In this document: one piece after another, positions 11,000 through 22,370 of the stretch | Layout of the letters: each line of letters opens with the position of its first letter | How positions within the stretch are numbered: position 1 is the stretch's first letter | Assembly (NCBI GenBank): GCA_049999725.1 | Contig: JBNGIS010028196.1 | Coordinates: forward strand, 1-59,550 | DNA length: 59,550 nt | Reading direction: 5' to 3' | From: Haplomitrium mnioides | Taxonomy: Eukaryota; Marchantiophyta; Haplomitriopsida; Calobryales | Notes under the pieces: model-generated | The model's database searches: none | Seen by the model: the letters and a program-made list of their open reading frames with translations, nothing else | What the model was told of the DNA's origin: nothing | Position numbers and translations under genes: made by a program

Positions 11000-11345
11000 G
11001 AAAAATGCTTGACAACTTGAAATATGAAATCGAAAGGCAATATAAAACTATAATAAAAAGAGAACAAAATTTCTTATCAAAAACAAAAACAAAATGACAT
11101 AAGCATATGCAACAATGGAAAGAAACTTTATATACGAGTTTCTTTTATACATGAAACTTTAAAGTTGATTTTTACGCTAAAAAAACATTTATTTAGCTTT
11201 TTCTGTATTATTTCTCATGGCTAAAAAAGTTTACTATTTATTGCACTGATGATTTCTATCTTTCTAGTTTCTTTATTTCTATCTCTCTCAAAAAGTTTCA
11301 CTGTTATGTCATTTTTGTGGATTATTTCCAAAAGAAAAACTTATT
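11000..11345. promoter_or_regulatory. PM1 divergent promoter region
   Basis: Lies between the two divergent genes. The 20-base block gcaacaatggaaagaaactt at 11109-11128 is identical to 43891-43910 in PM4, and is followed in both by 'gtttcttttatac'. Read on the minus strand the latter is a TATA box (TATAAAAGA, 11141-11149) for the ParB-methylase gene. The plus-strand TATA of PM4 (tatataaag) has decayed here to 'actatttattg' near 11231. Confidence 0.6.
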
Positions 11346-12260
11346 TTGACACTCATGTGTACTCTATTGATTTGTTCTTTGCATTTTTCAAGTTCTCAAA
11401 AAATTCTTACAACTAAACAACAAGATGAGAGAAAGATTGGTGAATCAAAAGTATCAAATGTAATTGCTTGTATTTTAGATCAAAATATACTAATTGTACA
11501 ACATATGTCTTCAAATGATAGTAGTGGGAATGAACTCCATGTGCATATAACATCAAGGAGTGATCTATATATACGCATGAAGCCCAACATTCAAGTCAAG
11601 CAGGAAAAGTTAACTCCTTCAAGTAATTTCCAAAACACAAAACCCTATGTGCGCTAGGGCTTTAATACTCTTACTCGACTTCATTACTCAAGAACTAGAG
11701 CTCCTCCAAAAGAGAAGAAGTACAAGAGTAACACATTGAAGAATACTCAATTATACTCATGCCACCATGTTGAAAATGTTGCTAACGTATCTTTGTTAGT
11801 AGTTGATAGCCCTGATGAAGTCCAAGATAACAATATGTTTGTTGCTTCTACTCCAAGAATAGAATCGCAAGACATATTCAACTTTGATTATAAAATGTTG
11901 TCACTTTTAGCAACTTTCAGCCAAATAGCTAACACTACTCAAGTTGTAGTGGAAGCTCCAACTACAGCAATATCTAGAAAAGTGAAGCACCTAATCAAAT
12001 CAATGGGGGAAAGTTTATGGAATGATTACCAATCAAAAAATATTTTTCTGGAATCATCGCCAAGGGCTTCAATAATTCTAGAACAAAAGTTGCATAATAT
12101 TCAAAATTCTGGTGAGGATGTTTTTTAGCTTTGTCGAGTTCTCTCACTACTAAAATTTATTTGCCCAGCTTTAAAAAGTACATTCCAAATTAGAAATATA
12201 CTTTGGATAATGTAGAAGATCTTGAAGAAAATGCTTTGTCTCCAAACAACCGCTATTGAG
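11346..12260 (+). pseudogene. PM1 5' part of the GHTH/DUF7869-like gene
   Basis: Two open stretches (11346-11657 and 11736-12128) align with the PM4 plus-strand gene. Shared motifs are SKVSNVIACILDQNILIVQ (PM4: SKTSSVIASILGKNVLVVE), VKQEKLTPSS (VKQSKFTPSR), MLSLLATFSQ (TLSLLATLKQ) and LESSPRASII (AELSPRTLIV). This N-terminal region is serine- and asparagine-rich and has no named domain. Similarity ends near 12260 at 'aaccgctatt', where the sequence turns into DNA resembling the PM4 right inverted repeat. The catalytic half is therefore missing in PM1. Confidence 0.7.
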
Positions 12261-13138
12261 TTCCTGTTTGATTTTGTGTTGAAGAATTTGTTTTTCAAAT
12301 TTGTGCTTCAAAAATTACAATTTTTGATAGTTGTGAAATTTTTTATTCAAAAAAATCTTTAACCTGCAATTTTCTTTATTGAGATACTTATTGTATTTTG
12401 GAAAAAACTTTGTATTCAATATTTGGGAAAAAAAATTTAAAAAATTCATAGTATAGTGAGATAAGCAAACTAGAGAGAATATTGAAAAAAAGATGCTAAA
12501 CTTAAATTGCCATATTCTAATATTTCCTTATAAATTTCAAAAGACATTTTAGATATAAAATCCTAAAACATTTACAAGAAAAAAACTCAAAAAAAGATGA
12601 TGTTGCAACAGACATTGACATATAAATCTATTATGTGCTAAGAGATGCTTTGAATTTCTATTTACTTATAGAACACATAAAAACAAAAAATAAGAGTTGT
12701 GCTTGCATAGACTTCAAGCTCGCATATCTTGAAAAAATGATGCCTTTTATCAAAATCAATATGACACTCCTATGTATGCATACAATCAATCATTTGTAAC
12801 TCACACAACAAATTCCCAAAATAAAATCACAAAAATGACTCAAGAGTAGATTGATATCATTATTTAATATTGTAATAAATGTAATACAAAGATAATAAAA
12901 AAGCAAAAAAATTACAAGAGAATATAATTTGTGCAAAAATATAAATTGATTGAACAGAAAAATCCATGCCATCATAGACTTCCTTGCTGACTTTCACGAA
13001 AGGCAAAAGGTTTTATCAAAAAATCATTTATTGAAAGAAAAGAGATTGTCATGCAAGTACTTAATAACTTATACATTGAATGCTACCAGAATCAAAGATT
13101 CTTTACTTTAATAAAAGAGACCTTATGCAAAATATTTT
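12261..13138. repeat. AT-rich junction between PM1 and PM2
   Basis: No gene seen. The left part resembles the right inverted repeat of PM4 (ccgcta, then A/T-rich runs such as 'acaatttttgat'), and would be the PM1 terminus. The right part (12680-13060) holds degenerate minisatellite units ('gcttgcatagacttcaagctc', 'ccatgccatcatagacttcc') that align with the DNA left of PM3 at 23455-23530. It is therefore the 3' flank of the PM2 methylase gene inside that element. Confidence 0.5.
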
Positions 13139-13205
13139 CTTTAAGAGAAACACTTTATTATATACAAAATATTTTTTTTAAGAGAAACACTTTATTATAT
13201 ACAAA
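13139..13205. repeat. Tandem duplication at the PM2 gene 3' end
   Basis: Two adjacent copies, each about 35 bp, of a unit starting 'ttaagagaaacactttatta' and ending in 'tatacaaaatat'. PM3 has one related unit (gaaaatactttattatgtac) at 23611-23632. It lies just downstream of the methylase stop region and may include the polyadenylation area. Confidence 0.75.
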
Positions 13206-13840
13206 ATATACATAAGTTTGCAGGTTCGACTTCAGTTTTGTCCTCTTCAAGACCAATAATGTCATCCAAATCAATAGATGAAGAAGCTTGGGCATCTCTA
13301 GCCGCAAGAAAATCTTGTGAGAGCTTTCCAATCCTCAAAATAGCTAGAGACTTATAAGATCTACCTGCAATAGTAGGAGGAACAAGCTCCCTATGGTACA
13401 CATATACAATGTGAGACTCAATGACATTGGATGGCAAAGACGCCATTATCAAAACTCTTTGTGGAATATAGATAGACTGACATCTATCATGTTCCACAAC
13501 TGCACAATTTTTCATTAACTTGAGAGCACACACAAGACATGTGCTCGATCTAGAGCAAAAATCAAGGATCCAATCTTGCTCAAAAGACAAATGGTTGATA
13601 AAATTATACAAAGCGTGAAGCTTTTAGTAAACATTCACATGAACATCACTTCTTGGGTGCTTCAATTTGGCAAATGCTATTGGACAACTAAAAACACTTT
13701 GCATTATTTTTCGAGGATGCTCGGTTGCATCTTCAAATTGCAAATTGAAGAGCTTCATGCTTTGCTTCCCCTCCTTTGTCCAATAGCTCACAATCCAATA
13801 CTTGTGAGCATGTGAAATTCTGGGACCATCTGAGTGATGT
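13195..13840 (-). pseudogene. PM2 methyltransferase C-terminal exon (motif I)
   Basis: Minus-strand frame: HKYWIVSYWTKEGKQSMKLF, then HPRSDVHVNVY, a stop, KLHALYNFINHL, DWILDFCSRSSTCLVCALKL and MKNCAVVEHDRCQ. The last blocks match the end of N6/N4 DNA methyltransferases of the beta order, where motif I (usual form DPFxGSGTT) and the acidic motif II (VVEHD) come last and a KP/QK-rich helix precedes them. Motif I is at 13540-13566; its glycine loop is damaged (SRSST). The in-frame TAA replaces a glutamine kept in PM3 (NVCQKSQALYNFF). A splice acceptor 'ctcag' lies near 13835. The tail beyond motif II is acidic. Confidence 0.8.
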
Positions 13841-13911
13841 ATATTGCTTTCGTCTTGGTAGTAATCAAAACAAACAAATAAACAATTGCAAAGTAAATAA
13901 TTAAAGTAGTA

Positions 13912-14127
13912 TTAAAGTGGCGAGTTGTGATAGGCTGGCAAGCTTATCTCACAGCTCTCCTAAGATAGTTAGGGTTAGTTAAGTATATGGGGCATTTTTG
14001 GAGTTGGTATAGACACTCCTCCCTTTGATGTATTTTTGAGGTCATCGAGCCTTTGTGAATATAAGAAGATTTTCTCCGCCTCATGTATGCAATTTTGTGT
14101 GTCTAGAGCAGTGCATGACTCTTAACC
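13912..14127 (+). repeat. CopC 5' LTR
   Basis: Pairs with the 3' LTR at 19783-20006. The start is TATTA in both copies in place of the usual TG. A weak primer-binding site, tagtatcatagc at 14129-14140, follows the LTR; it differs by a few bases from the initiator tRNA-Met site TGGTATCAGAGC. Confidence 0.75.
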
Positions 14128-15600
14128 TAGTATCATAGCAAGTTTAGGAAGCGGAGCACAAATCATCTGAGGAGAAGCACAAAAGGAAAATATGAGGAAA
14201 AAATTGATTCTCCATCAAAGAAGAGTGTTGAATCATTTGCAGAACATAAAAGCTAAAGAGGACAATTTGCTCGTATTGCTCGTGAAGATTGCTACAAATG
14301 AATTTTTCTAAAAATTTGAAGGCTGCTGAAGAATTGAAGATAAGAGATTGAAACGATTTGACATTTTGTTGAAGAAGAGCTCGCTAGAAATTAGGGTTTC
14401 CAACAAATCAAAGGAGAGTAATAGCCTTTGTGGAAGAAAACAGCTTGAACAAGAATCGAGGTGTTTCAAAGTAGAGAGCTGGAGAATTTTTGCCAGGTGG
14501 TGATCAAAAGAGGGTCGCCTAGTAGAATCAAGTCAACTGGAAGTCAAATCAGTTGATTTGGAGCAAAAATACCAAAGATTTGCTTGTCGATTCAAGGAGG
14601 CTGTGGCAGAAGTCACAACAGTAAGCAACGTCAAAGGAGCCCATTTGTGAAAAAGAAATCAATGCAGGACTTTTGGAGAAGAATCGTACAAAAAAATAAT
14701 TTGATTGGAGGTCGAATCAGCTGGTTTGGAGCAGAAATCAAAAAGATTTTCTCATTGATTGGATTTGCTATTCAAGAAAGTTGTAGCAACAAAAATTGCA
14801 GGTTTTGTTCATGGTTTGGACAAATCAAAGGAGAAGCATTGAAGCAAACATCGAGGATATCTGCTATTTGAGTAGCTGCTAAAGAAATAACAACATAAAT
14901 TGATCGGGCTCTGTTTGCTGGTGAAGAATATTTAAAGGAGGCAAAGGAAGCATCAAGAAAGAGCTCATTTTAGTTACTCTTGAAGTAACGTCGAGGCAAC
15001 AATCAAAGAGCTTTTCTCTCTCTTTTTTTCGTTGAAGGAGATTGGAAGGAAGGAGAATGAAAAAAACTTGGAGGCAGAAATCAAGTTGTGGTGAACAAGA
15101 AACATTTTTGAATCATGTGGATTATTTCAAAGGAGATAGCAGAACATTTCTAAGAAGAAACTAAAAGCATTTTGCAGGAAGGAAGAGAACTATCCTTCTA
15201 TGTTAAGAAATCAAGGAGCCAAGAGGTTATGAATCTAATTTCATGATCATGAGTTGAATCTAATCCCTGAGCTGACATTGGGACATCAAAGCATAGTGAG
15301 AGAAGAGCATTGCAACTCTTCCTTGCATATCACAACTTCAAAATTCAGAATTCTTGCTCTGAGTGTTGTGGCTATGAAGCTAGTCACAAAAGGTAACATA
15401 CAATTATACCATGTTCAAGACAGTTAATGTAGAGCATAATTTGAAGAAGGCTAGGTCAAAGACTGCAGAAATTAGAGTTTTCAAAGGTGGTCACAATCCT
15501 GAGGTATTGATTGTTGTACTCCATATGTTTTTTGTTCTGTCAATAGAGAGTAATCTCTGAGTAATTGTCAATAAAGGCACAAACACACTTGTAGGCACAA
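14128..15600 (+). other. CopC untranslated leader
   Basis: About 1.5 kb between the primer-binding site and gag with no conserved coding frame. Two blocks (14515-14580 and 14700-14770) share phrases such as 'tggagcagaaatca' and 'gattggag', hinting at an internal duplication. Otherwise nothing recognisable. Confidence 0.5.
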
Positions 15601-16600
15601 AGTTTAAGATGCCAGATGGAATTTCTTAGATAGTCAATAAGAAACTGACAGAAAATAAGTATAATGTTTAGTTAGTCAGAATGACAAACTTTATAAAAGG
15701 GAGAGGGTACTCAGACTTCATCATAGGAGATGAAGTTGAACCAGTCTTAGGCTCGTCCCTATCCAGTTAAGAGATGCAAGCCTTCAAGACACACATAGAG
15801 AAGGTCTATAAGCTATTGTACTAGCTAACCATCATTGTTGATAGCAAGATGATGGGTTATATGTCAACAACTACGACACCCAACGAGGTTTGGGATATCT
15901 TGAAGGAGAGATATGCCATCGCGTCAGATGCAAAGAAGTTGACACTGCAGATGGAATTCTTTATTTGCAAAGTGAGAAAATGAATATAAATGCTTTTGCC
16001 CTGAAGATCAAATCACTAGCTAAGCAACTAGCAAATGTAGTAGAAGAATTGAAGGAGAGTGCCATAGTGGTAGTTTGCTTGAATGGTTTAGGCAAAAAAT
16101 ATAAATAGTCCAAAATGTAAATGAGGATGAGAGAATGAACCACATCCTTCTTGTAGTTGATTGCCATGTTAGTGGCAAAGGAACGTAACATTGGAGGAGG
16201 TGTCTCAAGAAGTCAAGAACAAGCATTCTACTCTAATAGGGGTAGAAGACGAGGAGGTAGAAGCTATGGCAGAGGTAATGCTCACAGAGGCCATTCAAAT
16301 GACAATACATAAAATCAGCAACGCCAATCAAACCAATTTGGTGGTAGAGGCCATTTCAAAGGCAGAGGGAGCAACAGAAGATGTGGAAGCCAACCACAAC
16401 ATTTGGAGGGAGATTGCTATTATTGTGGTAGACCAGATCACATGGCAAAGGACTACTACCAAAAGCAGAATGATATGAGAAACAACAAAGTGCAAGGGAA
16501 CTATGCAAGTTCCAGCAAGGCAAAGAATGAGATATTGTTTGTCATGCAGCGTAGGTATTCATCTATAGCACATGAGAAACATAGCAATGATGGAAATAAG
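15601..16600 (+). pseudogene. CopC gag with zinc knuckle
   Basis: Fragments read TPNEVWDILKERYAIASDAK, a copia-type (UBN2) capsid motif, spread over frames. A glycine/arginine-type linker is scrambled by frameshifts at 16200-16400. The zinc knuckle at 16415-16456 reads CYYCGRPDHMAKDYYQK: the first two cysteines and the histidine are present, but the fourth ligand is tyrosine, a TGC/TGT to TAC/TAT change. Immediately after come IDSDCSNHMTHH (16605-16640), the protease site with DSD for DSG. Confidence 0.75.
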
Positions 16601-17960
16601 TAGTTCATTGATTCCGATTGTTCTAATCACATGACACACCATGGAGAGTAGTTTAAGAAAACCAAGAATTTGAGTACACGTAGATATGTGGAGATAGGTG
16701 ACTCAACTATGCATTCCATCCATCAGATTGGTAGCATATCAATAGTATTAGAGAATGGCAAAACAAAGTGTCCATCTGATGTGATGCATGTGCCAATGAT
16801 TCAGAAAAAAATCTGATTTAAGTTGGACAGTGTGTAGAGAAAAACATGCAATTCAGGTTTAATCCTACTAGTGTGCTCATTGAAGATTGGGGAAATAATT
16901 ATAACCTGATCACAAAAGGAAGTAGGAGTGGTAGGATGTTCACATTGGATGTGAGTGTGCTTGAAATTTTAGAAGCCATGTTTATACACGGTACAAGAGT
17001 AGTGTCAGACATAGAAATATGACACAAGTATGCATGTTAATGTGCAAAGGCTAAGAAATATGCAGAGTTTAGGGGTTGTCAATTTATAGCCCAAGTTCAA
17101 GGTAGAAGGAATGCAAAAAATATGTGAAGCATTTCAGTTTGGTAAACAAGCAAGGCAAACGTTCCCTCATGATGCATATGTAACAAGGAAGCCACTTGAG
17201 GTGGTACATTCGGATGTGTGGAGTCCAACAAAAACAAGATCCATTGGAGGGTGTACAAACTATGTGACCTTTATTGATGATTATTCAAGAAAAATCTGGA
17301 TTTATTTTATGAAGCAGAAGAGTGAAGTGTTTGATCACTTCAAACATTTCAGAGCTATGGTGGAAAAAGAGAAAGGGTAGAAAATTAAGTGCCTGAGATA
17401 AGATGGTGGAAGAGAATATTTCTCCCCAAAATTCAGCACCTATATGTAGAGAAAAGGGATAAAAAGACAACAAACCTGTAGGTATACACCTCAGCAAAAT
17501 GAAGTTGTTGATAGAAAGAACCGACACATAGCAGAGGTGGCAAGAGCATTGATGAATGAGAAGAATATGCCACATTATTACTGGGCAGAAGTAGTGTCTA
17601 CTTCTATCTATATTATGAACCAAACCCCTACAATAGCAATTCATGGCATAACGTCAAAAGAGAAGTTTACATGAAGACATTCAGATATTTCACATTTGAA
17701 AGTGCTTGGTTGCATTGCTTATGTACATGTACAGCTGAGACACACAAGAAATTAGACCCAAAAACTGAGAAGTGTGTCTTTATTGGGTATTCAAATGAGA
17801 AAAAGGGGTACAGATGCTATTGTCCTACTACACACATGTTGAGGGTGAGTAAAGATGTAGTATTTGATGAGTTAAGTACTTGGTATAGGCAAAAATCTCT
17901 TGAGGACACAAGTGAGACAAATGGAAAGCAAGTTGTGTCAAAACCAACTTAGCAAACTCA
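16601..17960 (+). pseudogene. CopC protease and integrase
   Basis: After the protease site (DSDCSNHMTHH) the integrase core is readable: PLEVVHSDVWSPTKTRSIGG, YVTFIDDYSRKIWIYFMKQK, then DGGREYFSPKF, PQQNEVVDRKNRHIAEVA and ARALMNEKNMPHYYWAE. The first two aspartates of the catalytic triad are kept. The third residue is aspartate (VVDRKN) where copia integrases have glutamate (VVERKN). Stops fall at 17378 and 17397-17400, and a frameshift precedes 17671. Confidence 0.82.
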
Positions 17961-18199
17961 AGTATTGAATGGTCTACATGGTGAGGGCAGCAACAAAGGC
18001 AATACTAGTACATGATAAGGAAGGCTACGTAGAAATTTGGAGCAATATGCTCCTACCAACTCTCAATTTAAAATGTCTCTAGGAGAAGAAGGCAGTGGTG
18101 AATATGGAAGTGTGAATGAAGAACTGAGATTACTCTCAGCTTCAACATCAAGTCAAAAACAAAAATAGTAGTAGCTATAAACCATGCCTTTGTGCAGAA

Positions 18200-19770
18200 G
18201 TGACAGGGTAAAGTACCATGTGGATAGATTGATACATTATGCATATATGGTGCAAGTTATCATTGAGAAGGAACTTGTTCTATTTGAGGATGCTCTAGGA
18301 GATGGCAGATGAGAAGCTGCAATGATAGAAGAGATGGAAGCTCTTCACAAAAACCACACTTGAGAGCTGGTCAATTTACCTGAAGAGAAGAAAGCCATCG
18401 GGTGCAAACGGGTCTACAAATTGAAGAGGAGTGAAGATGGCAACATAAGCAGATTTAAGGGAAGGTTAGTGGCCAAGGGGTATGCCTAGACTCATGGGAT
18501 AGACTATGAGGAGACTTTCAGCCATGTAGCAAGAATGACAACTATTTGAGTAATCATTGCATTGGCTGCATCGAAAAAGTGGCTTTGCAACAAATGGATG
18601 TAAAAAACACATTTCTGCATGGGGAGCTTGAAGAGGAGGTGTACATGGTACAGTCATTTGGTTTTGTTGATCTTGAGCATTCAGATTAGATATGCAAGCT
18701 GAAGAAGGCTCTACATGGGTTAAAGCAAACACCTCCAACATGGTCTAACAAGACAGGCAAATATCTTGTTTCGATGGGCTTCAAGGTGTCAGATGCAGAC
18801 TCTTCTCTGTATGTAAGGAAAACAAAGAAAGGTATGATGTTCATTCTGATTTATGTAGATGATCTGATTATGACATGAGGGAAAGAGCAAGATATCGGTG
18901 AAGTGAAGAAATTGTTGTTACAAAAATTTGATATGAAGGATCTTGGTGAGTTGAGACATTTCCTTGGAATTCAGGTGATAAAAATAGAGCAGGGAATATG
19001 GATGATCCAGAGGAAATATACCTTGAATATGCTGGCCAGATAAGGCATGGCAGGTTGCAAATCGATTGCAACTCCCTTAGATCCAAATACAAAACTAATT
19101 GGTCATGAAGGAGAGTTGATTGAGGATCCAACAGGGTTCAAGAAGATGGTAAGCAGCCTGATATACATCACCCTCACCAGACCAGGTCTGAGTTATGTTG
19201 TAGGTATGGTAAGTCAATTTATGTAGGTATCAAGCATGCAACATTTGGATGCAATGTGTAGAATCGTTCGATACGTAAAAGCTACACTTCAATATGGGAT
19301 GTTTTATGATAGCAACAACAGTTTTCAGCTTGCTGGTTTGACAAATGCAAATTGGGCAGGAAGTACCAGTGACAAGAGGTCCACTAGTGGATTTGTGCTT
19401 TCATTTTGAAGTGTTGGAATCGCCTAGAGCAACAAAAAGTAACCTACAATTGTTTTATCAAGTACAAAGGCTGAATACAATGGGGCAGCCATGGCCACTT
19501 GTGAGGTAATGTGGCTATTGAAGTTTTTGTAGGATTTGGATGTCAGAGTGGAGGAACTAGTGAAGGTTCATTGCGACAACATCAACAATATTTAATTGGC
19601 TAACAATCTAGTTTTCTATGCACGTTCAAAGCACATTGAGGTGCATTATCATTTTGTGAAAGAGAAGGTGTTAGCCAGGGTGATTGATTTGCAGTATGTT
19701 AGCAGTGAGGGGCAAGTGGCTGATATTTCTACAAAGGCATTGGGACTCGACTTGGTGTACAAGCATTGAG
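18200..19770 (+). pseudogene. CopC reverse transcriptase and RNase H
   Basis: RT fingers: AIGCKRVYKLKRSEDGN and GRLVAKGYA followed by a stop. Then NTFLHGELEEEVYMVQ, ICKLKKALHGLKQTPPTW and the catalytic YVDDLIMT at 18852-18875. RNase H follows as GLTNANWAGSTSDKRSTSGF (usual DADWAGD; the first Asp is Asn), VLSSTKAEYNGAAMATCE, HCDNINNI and ARSKHIEVHYHFVKEKV. The distance between the two RT motifs that are expanded in CopA and CopB is the usual short one here. Several tryptophan and glutamine codons have become stops. Confidence 0.85.
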
Positions 19771-20006
19771 CTTGAGGGGGAGTATTACATTGACAAGCTT
19801 TGATAGGTTGCTAGGCTGATCTAGTAGCCCCTAGGTTTGTTAGGGTTAGCTAAATATATGTGGAATTTTTGGAGTAACTGTTGCGCATATGCACTCCTTC
19901 TCTTGATGTATTTTTGAGGCCATTGAGCCCTTGTGAATAATATACAGATTTTCTCCACCTTTTGTATGCAATTTTGTGTGTCTAGAGTAGTGCATGACTC
20001 TTAACA
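19766..20006 (+). repeat. CopC polypurine tract and 3' LTR
   Basis: The polypurine tract cttgagggggagta (19771-19784) abuts the LTR start; this tract is the plus-strand priming site of copia elements. The LTR (19783-20006) ends TTAACA, where the 5' copy ends TTAACC, and is followed by AATAG. Confidence 0.8.
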
Positions 20007-20059
20007 AATAGAAACAAAATATACTGAAACACAAAAAGGTAAAACATAACTTAAGAGAT

Positions 20060-20520
20060 GTCGTGGTTGATCGCACAACAAACTTCCAAAAGTGCATCTT
20101 CGACAATGTCGAATTGTTGTGAGGAATGAATATAACAAATGACCAAAAATTTGAAGTGGTAATTGCCACAAAAGAGGAAATCATATCAAAAATATTGTCC
20201 TTGCTGAAGGGCTTGGAGTCATTATGCTTACATTTATTAAAGTTGTAGCCATAAGGAATGTCATCAATAACTAGTGTGAAACTTCTAGGTTTCAACAAGC
20301 CTTTTAGGTGCCTTGTGTTGGACTCTCCATTGACTTGATAGCATGCTACGTTGAGTCCGTCAATATAGGACTGCAAGTCTTGGTCTTGTTCATCAGTCCC
20401 TCCTTCAGCTAGGTGGACATCAACTTCATTTTGCAGCCTTGACTTCCACTCTCTAGCTTTCTGACAATGGAGTGAAAAGGCATGAGGGTAGGAGACCAAG
20501 GTTGGGGCTTGGTCTTAGTC
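20060..20520 (-). pseudogene. PM2 methyltransferase motif IV exon
   Basis: Minus-strand frame of about 150 codons. N-terminal part is acidic and hydrophilic (HLAEGGTDEQDQDLQSYIDG). The core is LLKPRSFTLVIDDIPYGYN with DIPYG at 20248-20262. In amino-methyltransferases motif IV is (D/N/S)PP(Y/F); DIPYG with a preceding hydrophobic strand and a following glycine fits it well. Further on, FWSFVIFIPHNN resembles the strand that follows motif IV (often LIFCSHNQ). The frame stays open here. A donor-like 'aagttatg' near 20065 and the acceptor near 13835 would splice it to the motif I exon; the exact join does not keep frame and may be damaged. Confidence 0.75.
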
Positions 20521-20639
20521 ATATATGGCTTATTCAGCCCTAGATCTCTTTTTGTCAACTTTTGGAAAGTTGTCTCTTGAATGTTTTATCACTCTGGAAA
20601 AAAACAATTAATTTTGAAAACTTAAGAAAAAATGCACAA

Positions 20640-20830
20640 AGAATAAAGGGTCTATGCATGCAAGGACTCTAAGAGTCCATGCGCAAATCAACTGAAAAGT
20701 CCATGCGCGAATCAACTTAAGAGTCCATGTGCGCATGGACTTTGTCGAGTTCTTTCGTTTTTTAGTCACAAAGTCAATGCAAGCATGGACTCTTTGATGT
20801 CCATGCGTGCGTGAACTAGAACTTAACAAA
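20640..20830. repeat. Palindromic minisatellite in PM2 intron 2
   Basis: Units such as 'agtccatgcgcgaatcaact', 'tccatgtgcgcatggactt' and 'tccatgcgtgcgtgaact' repeat five or six times with spacing near 30-40 bp. It lies between the post-ParB coding region (from 20930) and the motif IV exon (to 20520). Confidence 0.8.
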
Positions 20831-20929
20831 GAGGTTAGTTAAAAAATAATTCAAACATATTTTTCCAAAACAAATTGGCCAGCAATAATATCAAATGCAA
20901 ATAGAATACTTACCAACAATTTTTTGAAA

Positions 20930-22370
20930 CTTGAATAGAAAGAGGACATCTTTGATGCTTTGGTATGGATGGGATATTCCATCTTCACCTCCTCTCACAA
21001 ATTATAGCAAACCTTTGAACAAAAAGATTTAACCATCATTGCTAAAACCTTATGCGTCTCTAGCTCTCGAGACATTTCTTCAATTGAATGCTCTTTGACT
21101 TCCACTCTTTTCAAAAGAAAATTTTTAATTTCATCGGATAGACCCTCAAAAGACCTCCAAGGTGTCTACTTTGTGTCTTCCATTTTGAGTGAACCTTTGG
21201 CCCTTGGCTTTTGGCCTTTCACAATGTTCTTCACCCACATCGAAAAAATGCTCTGCTATAACTCCAAGAGCTTTCCACTTTGAAATGCAAGTTAGAACCA
21301 ATTGTCCTTAAAAGTCACCATCTTCTCAAGAGTTGACTTTGGTTTGATCTCCAAAGTCTCCAACACTAATTCTCTTTTTAACTTTAAGGATGATGCCATC
21401 CCACTCTCTATAAATCATTGATTCCAATATTTGACCTTTTGAATTGAGGTTATCTCGTGTTGATATCAGTGGCTATAATTGCCATTTATTGCAAAAATTT
21501 GGGTCTCCATTGGTGTGAGCTCCACGTACACATAACAATTGCAGAGTGAGAGCATGGGCTTCTTTGATCCATACTTTATAATCAAGAGCTGTCTTGCAGC
21601 AGCACTGTGATTGCTTCCTACAATCTCATACCTGTATTTGTTAGGGCTCTTGATATCAAACTCTAATTTATCCTTTAACCTACACTTTGTGTCCACAACA
21701 ACAATAAAGAATGAATGTGCATTTTTATTGGTGAGCATTTTTTGTGCTAGAATCTTGACAAAATCTTTGTTGAGGTGGCTTGTCTGGAATGGCCTCCAGT
21801 TATCCATTCCAGGTTTTGGCAAGTTAATGTCTTTAGCCAAATAGCTATTGTCTCCTCACAAGCTCTATACCATTAGATTGCAGACTTGCAGATCTTGTTT
21901 TTGTCTTCTTTAGACATTGCCTGAGGATCCACTTGCTCTCTCTTTCTTGAAATGTTCGGAGCCATTTGTGCACCTACCTCTTTGCTCTTGACGTAGGTTG
22001 TTTGCGAAGGCTCAAGCTCAACCTCCTCCTCAGAGTTGTTGGAAGAGGACGATGATGAGGATGGCGTTGATGAGCTTGGTAGAGAAGGCGACCGGGCAGA
22101 CTCCTCTTGGACGAGTGGTGGTGGCACCAACTTCTTCTTTTGTAGTGTCGACTTCTTCTTTTTTGGAGCTTATACAAAGTCCACTTCTTTCCTCTTTTTG
22201 GTAGTTGATGGTCCACTTCTTGCTGCTATACTAAACATTGTTGCGTTGGGGTGAGGCTTACACTATGCCAAGTTCAACCCTGGCTTCACCTTCAAAATAT
22301 TTAAGCTGAATGCAAAATTTATGAAATCTCTTTCTACCCATTTTGCGTCTAGGTAAGCGTTCACAAGGTC
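20930..22370 (-). pseudogene. PM2 ParB-like domain exon
   Basis: N to C on the minus strand: YLSDLVNAYLDAKWVERDF, NILKVKPGLNLA, a KKRK and a KKKK cluster (nuclear-localisation-like), a Ser/Glu-rich linker (SSSSNNSEEEVELEP), REQVDPQAMSKEDKNKI, a frameshift, then the ParB block: MDNWRPFQTSHLNKDFVKIL, SFFIVVVDTKCRLKDKLEF, YEIVGSNHSAAARQLL and VYVELTPMETQIFAINGNY. The order of a LNKDFVKILAQKM helix, a VVVD strand, a GxNHS(x)AA box and an LTPxExQxFA helix is that of ParB/sulfiredoxin-like N-terminal domains. A conserved but unnamed region follows (ELVLETLEIKPKSTLEK, LSDEIKNFLLKRVEVKEHS), present in PM3. In-frame stops are few, each in one copy only. Confidence 0.75.

Larger units (their letters stand above)
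8386..12600. mobile_element. PM1, copy 1 of the ParB-methylase element
   Basis: Contains, from left to right: the tail of the minus-strand gene, its ParB-like exon, an intron minisatellite, its first exon, a divergent promoter, the 5' part of the plus-strand gene, and AT-rich DNA resembling the PM4 right inverted repeat. The whole methyltransferase domain present in PM2 is absent: the tail is fused directly to the region after ParB near 8605-8640. The left end is cut by CopA. This copy is the best evidence that the two genes belong to one element. Confidence 0.7.
13912..20006 (+). mobile_element. CopC, complete but inactive Ty1/copia element
   Basis: LTRs at 13912-14127 and 19783-20006 (216 and 224 bp) share 'ttagggttag', 'gatgtatttttgaggc', 'tgcaattttgtgtgtctaga' and 'gtgcatgactcttaac'. 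Flanking 5-bp sequences are AGTAG (13907-13911) and AATAG (20007-20011), a target-site duplication with one change. Internal order is gag, protease, integrase, reverse transcriptase, RNase H. It sits in an intron of the PM2 methylase gene in the opposite orientation. Dozens of stops make it old. Confidence 0.88.

Noticed and set aside
20248-20262. DIPYG as part of a METTL4/MT-A70 RNA methyltransferase
   Set aside because: MT-A70 proteins have DPPW and a different motif order. Here motif I comes at the C-terminus, as in bacterial-type beta N6/N4 enzymes.
21873-22254. Overlapping frames on both strands at the serine/glutamate-rich linker
   Set aside because: Only the minus frame continues into the ParB block and matches PM1 and PM3; the others are low-complexity shadows.
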